The position numbers were made by a program, and so were the translations under genes. Below are positions 58,395-64,000 of a DNA stretch of 64,000 bases, in pieces; the first letter of the stretch is position 1; each line of letters opens with the position of its first letter. Source of the stretch: Actibacterium sp. XHP0104 (GTDB taxonomy: Bacteria; Pseudomonadota; Alphaproteobacteria; Rhodobacterales; Rhodobacteraceae); assembly GCF_025751515.1 (NCBI RefSeq), contig NZ_JAOWLE010000001.1, positions 434,001-498,000 of the forward strand. Reading direction: 5' to 3'. A model generated the notes under the pieces. That model did no database searches. It was not told the DNA's origin and was given only the letters and a program-made list of their open reading frames with translations.

Positions 58395-59881
58395 GCGTTT
58401 GCTTTCGTTTGTCCTTCGGGGGGCAGCATGTGTGTCAGCGGGACCTGAGCCTCGATCACGGTGCCGTCGCGAGTGCTGAGAATGCGGAGCGAGCCGTTCA
58501 GGCGCTCCATGCGTTCCTGCATGTTGCGCAGGCCCAGACCGGCGCCGCCCGCGCGCTCTGAGATGCCGCGCCCGTTATCCTCGATCCGCATGATCGCGCC
58601 TTTGCGGTTGCCGCGCAACAGCATGCGAACCCGGGTCGCGCCCGAATGGCGCTCGATATTGGTCAGGGCCTCTTGGGCGATGCGATAAAGCGCGATCTTG
58701 GCGTCCTGGTCCAGGCGGTTGCGGAAGACCACGGTCTTGTAGTCGATCTCGATACCCGAGCGCGCCGCGAATTCCTCGGTCAGCGACTGGATCGCGGGGC
58801 CAAGGCCCAAGTCATCCAGAACGCCGGGGCGCAGGTCGCGGCTGATGCGGCGGACCTCTTGAATGGCGCCGTTCAGGCCCGCGATGGATTTCTCGACGCT
58901 TTCGCCGGCGCGGGCGTCGCCGGTCGTCAGCCGCCGGCGCGCCAGTTCCAGCATATAGCGCACACCCACCAGCATCTGGCTGATACTGTCGTGCAACTCG
59001 CGGGCGACGCGGCTGCGCTCTTCTTCCTGGGTTTCAAAGATACGTTGCGTCAACTCTTTCAGCTTGACGTCGGCCAGACGGCGTTCGCGAATATTCAGCA
59101 TGAGGCCCGACCCAAAGACCAGCATCAGCGCCCCCAGGGTGATGGCGCTGATCCACAGAAAGGTGGTGGCCACACGGCGCTCGGTCTCGGCGCGGGCGGC
59201 GGCGACGGTGTCGAGGATGTCGTCGATGAAGATGGCCGTGCCGACTGCCCAGCGCCAGTCTTGCAGCCCGACCACATAAGAGATCACCTGTGCGTCTTCG
59301 CCGGTCGAGGGCTTGCGCCATTTATAGCTGTGATAGCCGCCGCCACTGCGCGCGATGCGGATCAACTCATCCACCACCGGGGTGCCGTCGCTGTCCTTGA
59401 GACCGGCCCAGTTTCGGTTGATAAAGGCGGTCTGTCGCGGGCTGACAAGGTTTGTTCCATCATATTGATAAACAAAGAAATACCCGTCCTGACCATAGAG
59501 CATCGCCGCCAGGATCTGCTTGACCTTTTCCTTGGCGATCTCGTCATCGGGCAGGGCGTTGCCATAGATCGCGCCAAAGGCCGTGCGGGCCAGCGACAGG
59601 TAGTTGCGCAGCTCGTCCTTCTTGGCCTCGATCAGCTGGGCCTGAAGCGCCGCGATCTCGCGCTCGGCCAGCTGCCGCGACTGGTGAACGACCAGAACAG
59701 AGATCGCCGCGACCGCCAGCAACAGCGGGATCGTCGCCAGAAGAAACAGCTTCTGGGCATAGGTCGTGCGGGTCTGGTTGCGCTGCGATGCGCGGGGCTG
59801 AAACACGCTGCCGGTTGTCCTTTTGGGCCGAGTCGGATCGCGGGTGGGCGTCAGGATGGGCGCTGGATCAGCCCGCGTCAA
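58391..59881 (-). CDS. sensor histidine kinase with extracytoplasmic cache domain
   Basis: The 496-residue frame has membrane span 1 (about 44-66) and a periplasmic cache domain (about 67-238; YGQDGYFFVYQYDGTNLVSPRQ is typical). Span 2 (about 239-262) and a NarX/DesK-type (HisKA_3) dimerisation helix follow, with phospho-acceptor His297 in RVARELHDSISQMLVGVRYML. The ATPase domain comes last (QEALTNIERHSGA and DNGRG). The start is uncertain: TTG at 59881 opens the frame, and a GTG at 59806 is an alternative with AGGA upstream. It probably senses the organic acid carried by the divergent TRAP system. Confidence 0.9.
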   Translation of the reverse strand: MTRADPAPILTPTRDPTRPKRTTGSVFQPRASQRNQTRTTYAQKLFLLATIPLLLAVAAISVLVVHQSRQLAEREIAALQAQLIEAKKDELRNYLSLARTAFGAIYGNALPDDEIAKEKVKQILAAMLYGQDGYFFVYQYDGTNLVSPRQTAFINRNWAGLKDSDGTPVVDELIRIARSGGGYHSYKWRKPSTGEDAQVISYVVGLQDWRWAVGTAIFIDDILDTVAAARAETERRVATTFLWISAITLGALMLVFGSGLMLNIRERRLADVKLKELTQRIFETQEEERSRVARELHDSISQMLVGVRYMLELARRRLTTGDARAGESVEKSIAGLNGAIQEVRRISRDLRPGVLDDLGLGPAIQSLTEEFAARSGIEIDYKTVVFRNRLDQDAKIALYRIAQEALTNIERHSGATRVRMLLRGNRKGAIMRIEDNGRGISERAGGAGLGLRNMQERMERLNGSLRILSTRDGTVIEAQVPLTHMLPPEGQTKANA

Positions 59882-60052
59882 TTCCGCGGCATTGCGTCGC
59901 GATAGTTAAAACTTGAACGGGATTCAGGCAAAAACCGCGCGCTCTACGTAGTTGCGGGTATTTATCCGTTCACCTCTGCTGGCTAGGCTCCGGCCACGAA
60001 CAATCAAGAGCCGCCACAGGGGCGGACATCCTATCGGGAGGAGATAGAGACC

Positions 60053-61138
60053 ATGGATCGTCGTTCTTTTCTGAGAACTTCCGCGCTGGGCGGGGCCGCT
60101 GCCGCCACCACAACCGCGCTGGCCGCCCCGGCCTATGCCCAGGGCAAGCGCACCCTGACGCTGGTCACCACCTGGGGTCGCGGCCTGGCGGGGGTGCATG
60201 ACAGCGCCCAGCGCTGTGCGGATTCGATCACCGCGATGACCGACGGCCAGCTGACCGTCGAACTCAAGGCCGCTGGCGAACTGGTCGGCGCGTTCGAAGT
60301 ATTCGATGCCGTGACCTCGGGTCAGGCCGACATGTATCACGGCGCCGACTATTACTTTGTGGGCCAGCATCCGGGCTATGCGTTCTTTACCGCCGTGCCC
60401 TTTGGCATGACCGCCCAGGAACTGGTCAACTGGTACTATCAGGATGGCGGCCACGAGCTGCATGACGAGCTGGGTCAGATCTTTGGCCTGAAATCGTTCC
60501 TGGCCGGCAATACCGGCGCGCAGGCCGGTGGCTGGTACAGCCGCGAAATCAACAGCCCCGAAGACTTCAAGGGCCTCAAGTTCCGCATGCCGGGCCTTGG
60601 CGGCAAGGCGCTGGGCAAGCTGGGCGCCTCGGTTCAGAACCTGCCGGGCGGCGAAGTGTATCAGGCCCTGGCCTCGGGCGCGATCGACGGCACCGAGTGG
60701 ATCGGCCCCTGGGCCGACGAGAAGGCCGGCTTCCAGGAGATCACCAAGATCTACTACACCGCCGGTTTCCACGAGCCGGGCGCCGGCCTGTCGCTGGCCA
60801 CCAACCGCGATGTCTATGACAGCCTCTCGCCCGCCCATCAGAAGGTGATCGAGATCGCCGCCGGCGAGGCGCATCAGTGGAACCTAGCCCAGTTCCTGGC
60901 CAATAACGGTGCCGCTCTGCAGCGTCTGCAGGCCTCGGGCGTCAAGCTGATGGAATTCCCCGACAGCGTTTGGGATGCCTTCGGCGCCGCCTCGATGGAG
61001 GTGCATGCCGAGAACATGGGCGACGAGCTGTACAAGAAGATCCACGACAGCGCGATGGCGTCGATGAAATCGTCGTCGGCCTGGCTGGAAAAATCCTCGG
61101 GCGCCTATACCAAGCAGCGCGACCGCGTGCTGGGCTAA
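60053..61138 (+). CDS. TRAP transporter substrate-binding protein, TakP-like
   Basis: The 361-residue periplasmic receptor begins with a Tat signal (DRRSFLRT, then cleavage likely near AYAQ at 29). Its body resembles the DctP family TakP branch for 2-oxo acids or lactate: AGNTGAQAGGWYSREINSPEDFKGLKFRMPG (about 151-181), with the ligand-pairing Arg, and DGTEWIGPWADEKAGF (about 214-229). GGAGGAG precedes the ATG. A hairpin follows before the permease genes. The likely substrate is a monocarboxylate, by family resemblance only. Confidence 0.92.
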   Translation: MDRRSFLRTSALGGAAAATTTALAAPAYAQGKRTLTLVTTWGRGLAGVHDSAQRCADSITAMTDGQLTVELKAAGELVGAFEVFDAVTSGQADMYHGADYYFVGQHPGYAFFTAVPFGMTAQELVNWYYQDGGHELHDELGQIFGLKSFLAGNTGAQAGGWYSREINSPEDFKGLKFRMPGLGGKALGKLGASVQNLPGGEVYQALASGAIDGTEWIGPWADEKAGFQEITKIYYTAGFHEPGAGLSLATNRDVYDSLSPAHQKVIEIAAGEAHQWNLAQFLANNGAALQRLQASGVKLMEFPDSVWDAFGAASMEVHAENMGDELYKKIHDSAMASMKSSSAWLEKSSGAYTKQRDRVLG

Positions 61139-61162
61139 ACCCGCCAAAACCTGCTATTATCT

Positions 61163-61180
61163 CCCGGCCTTCGGGCCGGG
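61163..61180 (+). other. intergenic hairpin after the TRAP receptor gene
   Basis: CCCGGCC-TTCG-GGCCGGG forms a 7-base stem with a stable tetraloop and no T-tract. Such hairpins often protect the binding-protein mRNA end so that receptor is made in excess over permease. Confidence 0.6.
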
Positions 61181-61237
61181 GGATGACCGCGTGGCCGTTT
61201 GGCGCGCGCGGGGTGGCCCAGAATGGGGAGGCTGGCC

Positions 61238-62044
61238 ATGGAACTGTCCGAAAAGCAGCAAATCATGTGGATCGTCTATCACGGCGGATCGTCGGCCTTG
61301 CTGGCGGTCGTGCTGGGGATATTCGTCGCGCTGACGGTCATCGGCATATTCCGGCGTGAAATCATGTGGGCCTATGTGCGCGTGCTCGAGGGCTTTGCGA
61401 ACACGGTCGGGCGCTTCTTTGCCTGGGCGGGCCTGTTGATGGTGTTGCAGCAGATCGTGATCGTGTTCCTGCAACGTATCTTCCGGGTCTCGGAAATCTC
61501 GCTTGGGCCGCTGGGCTATGCCTTTACCAAGGATCTCAGCTGGTGGTCCGAGGAACTGAAACTTTACAACGCCATGATCGTCGCGCTCTGCGCCACCTAC
61601 ACTTTCGTGCAGGGCGGGCATGTGCGGGTTGATCTGGTCTATTCCGGCGTGTCGCACCGTACCAAGCGGATGATCGACATGGCCGGGTCGCTGCTGTTCA
61701 TGATGCCGGTCGCGATCCTGACGTGGAAATACGCCTGGTTCTTCATGTGGCGCAGCCTGATCACGCCGGCGACCTCGGCCTCTGACACGCTGGAACGGCT
61801 GATGCTCAAGGCGCGGGCCGTGCGTTGGAACGTCGAGACCATCGGGTTCTCGCCCAACGGGTTCAACGCCTACATCCTGTTCAAGGTGCTGCTGGTGGCC
61901 TATTGCGCGATGATTTTCCTGCAGGCGATGGCGTTCTTCTGGCGATCATACCTGGAACTTGTCGAGGGCGAGGCTTCGGCCGGCAAATATCTCGACAAAG
62001 ACACCCTCGGCGAGGGTGAAGAAGCCTTTGAAGGCACGCATTAA
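61238..62044 (+). CDS. TRAP transporter small permease subunit (DctQ), long form
   Basis: The start MELSEKQQIMWIVYHGG (61238) follows GGGAGG. The 268-residue protein has four main spans, including AYVRVLEGFANTVGRFFAWAGLLMVLQQ and VALCATYTFVQGGHVRVDLVYSGVSHRTKRMIDM, the family signature. It is longer than typical DctQ (160-200), with an inserted segment around FRVSEISLGPLGYAFTKDLSWWSEELKLYNA and a charged tail. It lies 11 bases before the large permease, whose length is also unusual. Confidence 0.9.
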   Translation: MELSEKQQIMWIVYHGGSSALLAVVLGIFVALTVIGIFRREIMWAYVRVLEGFANTVGRFFAWAGLLMVLQQIVIVFLQRIFRVSEISLGPLGYAFTKDLSWWSEELKLYNAMIVALCATYTFVQGGHVRVDLVYSGVSHRTKRMIDMAGSLLFMMPVAILTWKYAWFFMWRSLITPATSASDTLERLMLKARAVRWNVETIGFSPNGFNAYILFKVLLVAYCAMIFLQAMAFFWRSYLELVEGEASAGKYLDKDTLGEGEEAFEGTH

Positions 62045-62055
62045 GGGGCAGGGCA

Positions 62056-64000
62056 ATGTTTGGACTTGATGGCGTAGAGATCGGCCTGATCATCGTATTC
62101 CTCTGCCTTTTCGGGGGGATCCTGTCGGGCTTTCCGGTGGCCTTTGCCATCGGCGGCGCGGGGGTGATCTCTTTCGCGATCATCGCCGGGCTGGATAGTG
62201 CGGGCCTGTTGATCCATCAGGCGGTGGATACCGGCAGCCAGGCCTATAACGCGCTGATTGCGCAGGGTATTCACCCCGAGGCGATATCAACCTTCCGATA
62301 CCCAGAGCTGCCACGGGTAGCCGAGGCGGTATTCCCCAGTGGTTGGGAACAGGCGATGGACCGCAATATCGCCTTTGTCGTCAACCGCATGAACGAGCGC
62401 GTGCTGGCCGGTCAGTCGATCGAGACCCTGCTGGCAGTGCTGATGTTCGTGCTGATGGGCATCACGCTGGAACGGTCGAAAATCGCGAACGACCTGCTGA
62501 CCACGATGGCGCGGGTGTTCGGCCCGCTGCCGGGCGGTCTGGCCGTGTCGGTCGTGGTGGTGGGCGCGTTCCTGGCGGCCTCGACCGGGATCGTGGGCGC
62601 CACCGTGGTGACCATGGGCCTGCTCAGCCTGCCGACCATGCTGCGCAACCGCTATTCGCCGGAACTGGCGACGGGGGTGATCGCGGCCTCGGGCACGCTG
62701 GGGCAGATCATTCCGCCCTCGATCGTGATCGTGCTGCTGGGCACGCTGGCGGGCGATATCTATGCCACTGCACAGGAAACACGGGCCCAACTGGCCGGCT
62801 GTTCCGATGCGCTGACCTATCTGGGACAAGCGGCGGTGGTATCGGTGGGCACGCTGTTCCAGGCGGCCATTCTGCCGGGCGTGATGCTGGCGGTGCTTTA
62901 TGGCGGCTATGCCTTCGGCTATGCGCTGTTGCGGCCCGAGCATGCGCCGCCCGTGGCGGTCGAAGGGGGCGCGCGCGGCACTGCGTCGCGCGGGCAGACG
63001 CTGACCTGGTTCCTGTTCGTGCCGCTGGGGCTGATCGCGGCCGTTGTTCTGGCCACCAGCGTCAATATCGTTGGCAGCCAGGATATCTCGGTCAGCAGCT
63101 ATTCGGATGCGGGCAAGACCGCGGTGCTGCGCACCAATGTATCCGAGCAGTGCCAGGCCTCGATGATCGACCTGCACGGCCAGGAGAAATGGGATGCCGC
63201 CCTGGACGAGCAGCGCGCGATTGACGCCGCCGGCGGTGTGGCGACCAGCCATCAGCTGAGCGATGAGGAAATGCAGGCCGCGATCGCCGACAAGGTGGCC
63301 GCCGCGGCGCCCCTGTCGACGCCGATCACGGTGGGCTTTTTGCTGCTGGCGCTGGTGCTGGCCTGGGCGCGCGGCCAGGCACCCACCGCCGATATGCGGC
63401 CCATCCTGATCGGGGTCGGCGGCATTGTTCTGGCGCTGATTGTCGATGCGCTGTTCCTGCCGCCCACGGCCAGCCCGGGGCAGGTGGTTGTGCGGCTGGC
63501 CATTCCGCTGCTGATGGCGCTTTACGGCGTGCGCTATGCGATGGGGCTGCTGTCGCGCAACGATCTGCTGCGCGTGGTCTTCCCGCCGCTGGTGCTGATC
63601 GTTGCGGTGCTGGGCTCGATCCTGGGCGGGATCACCAACCCCACGCCGGCGGCGGCGCTGGGTGCGGGCGGGGCGATCATGCTGGCCGCCTATCGCAAGC
63701 TGCAGGATGAGCAGAAATCCGGCAAGATCATCATCTGGTCATCGCTGGCGGTGCTGATCATGATCCTGGCCGGCACCGGGTTCGACCTGCGGATCGGGGT
63801 TGAAACCGCCCGGTTCGAGGATTGGGTCGCCTTCATCGTTGCACAGGGTGCCTATCACTTTGCCATCTTCGGGCTGCTATATGCCTGCTGGGTGCTGTGG
63901 CGTACCGGCGTGCTGAAGGTGGTGGTGCGCGAAACCGCCAAGGTCACCTCGATGGTGTTTACCATCCTGATCGGGTCGCAGCTGTTGAACTTGGTGGTGA
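62056..64000 (+). CDS. TRAP transporter large permease (DctM), extended form, truncated by the window end
   Basis: The frame starts MFGLDGVEIGLIIVFLCLFG after GGGGCAGGG and stays open for 648 residues to the window end. Typical DctM is about 430 residues. Standard parts are visible: SGFPVAFAIGG early, ITLERSKIANDLLTTMARVFGPLPGGLAVSVVVVGAFLAA, TLGQIIPPSIVIVLLG, and LGSILGGITNPTPAAALGAGGA later. Between them are extra regions, notably a loop near residues 73-100 (TFRYPELPRVAEAVFPSG) and a large polar segment near 335-415. I found no frameshift. The extended form appears to be a known Rhodobacterales subtype. Confidence 0.9.
   Translation, partial: MFGLDGVEIGLIIVFLCLFGGILSGFPVAFAIGGAGVISFAIIAGLDSAGLLIHQAVDTGSQAYNALIAQGIHPEAISTFRYPELPRVAEAVFPSGWEQAMDRNIAFVVNRMNERVLAGQSIETLLAVLMFVLMGITLERSKIANDLLTTMARVFGPLPGGLAVSVVVVGAFLAASTGIVGATVVTMGLLSLPTMLRNRYSPELATGVIAASGTLGQIIPPSIVIVLLGTLAGDIYATAQETRAQLAGCSDALTYLGQAAVVSVGTLFQAAILPGVMLAVLYGGYAFGYALLRPEHAPPVAVEGGARGTASRGQTLTWFLFVPLGLIAAVVLATSVNIVGSQDISVSSYSDAGKTAVLRTNVSEQCQASMIDLHGQEKWDAALDEQRAIDAAGGVATSHQLSDEEMQAAIADKVAAAAPLSTPITVGFLLLALVLAWARGQAPTADMRPILIGVGGIVLALIVDALFLPPTASPGQVVVRLAIPLLMALYGVRYAMGLLSRNDLLRVVFPPLVLIVAVLGSILGGITNPTPAAALGAGGAIMLAAYRKLQDEQKSGKIIIWSSLAVLIMILAGTGFDLRIGVETARFEDWVAFIVAQGAYHFAIFGLLYACWVLWRTGVLKVVVRETAKVTSMVFTILIGSQLLNLVV

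Noticed and set aside
62056-64000. Frameshift or fusion in the large TRAP permease because of its length
   Set aside because: The frame is open throughout and both ends match permease motifs; the extra loops are in frame and seem to be a subtype feature.

Overview
This 64 kb window is GC-rich chromosomal DNA from an alphaproteobacterium, most likely of the order Rhodobacterales (Rhodobacter, Paracoccus and Roseobacter relatives). The evidence is the gene order trpG-trpD-trpC-moaC-moeA-lexA with comEC, gltX and gltA alongside, a GTTC-N7-GTTC LexA box, a B12-dependent class II ribonucleotide reductase (nrdJ), a fused indolepyruvate ferredoxin oxidoreductase, a VPLPA-type sorting signal, TRAP transport, and a holin/muramidase pair of the kind linked to gene transfer agents (GTA). 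I see no insertion sequences, CRISPR arrays, integrases or rRNA. There is one tRNA (Pro, TGG). Almost everything is housekeeping, so most of the interest lies in leader regions, small genes and one lysis cassette.

Layout. 1-6 kb: the start of an acyl-CoA dehydrogenase, a YkuD transpeptidase, a GCS2-type ligase, a Cys-cluster protein, a VPLPA-sorted exported protein, then mmsA with a divergent LysR regulator. 6-14.5 kb: CBS protein, coaD, gap with a tiny membrane-protein gene beside it, tkt, a coiled-coil protein plus zapA, monothiol glutaredoxin and BolA (an Fe-S trafficking pair), purL. 15-20.4 kb: a LysR regulator divergent from the indolepyruvate oxidoreductase, then murI. 20.4-25.8 kb: argC and cytochrome c maturation genes ccmE, ccmF and ccmH, with a muramidase, a holin and a 49-residue membrane protein inserted between ccmE and ccmF. 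25.8-30.7 kb: enoyl-CoA hydratase family protein, YceI, cytochrome b561, gltA, gltX. 30.7-41.3 kb: comEC, lexA, the translationally coupled trpG-trpD-trpC-moaC-moeA run, a YibQ-like protein, a small less GC-rich patch, trpE. 41.3-47.2 kb: ppiD, gpt, a LysE-family exporter, fabI, pdxH, a double cold-shock protein, a DUF192 protein, tRNA-Pro. 47.2-54 kb: nrdJ behind a long, apparently structured leader with an NrdR box, two paralogous EF-hand proteins, aroQ and pirin. 54-56.6 kb: ilvI-ilvN behind a complete transcription attenuator (promoter, 15-codon Val/Leu leader peptide, terminator). 56.7-64 kb: a two-component system with two small coupled genes, divergent from a TRAP transporter whose large permease runs off the window.

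Functional themes. The region mixes amino-acid and nucleotide biosynthesis (trp, ilv, arg, pur, nrd), central carbon enzymes (gap, tkt, gltA), haem delivery to cytochromes c (ccm), and import of small organic acids (TRAP). The most distinctive content is the lysis cassette inside the ccm cluster: its probable Shine-Dalgarno lies inside a terminator-like hairpin. comEC, needed for DNA uptake, and lexA lie within about 10 kb of it. Next in interest are the ilv attenuator and the nrdJ leader. Positions, motifs and base-pairings were read by eye. Family assignments rest on motif recognition without database searches.
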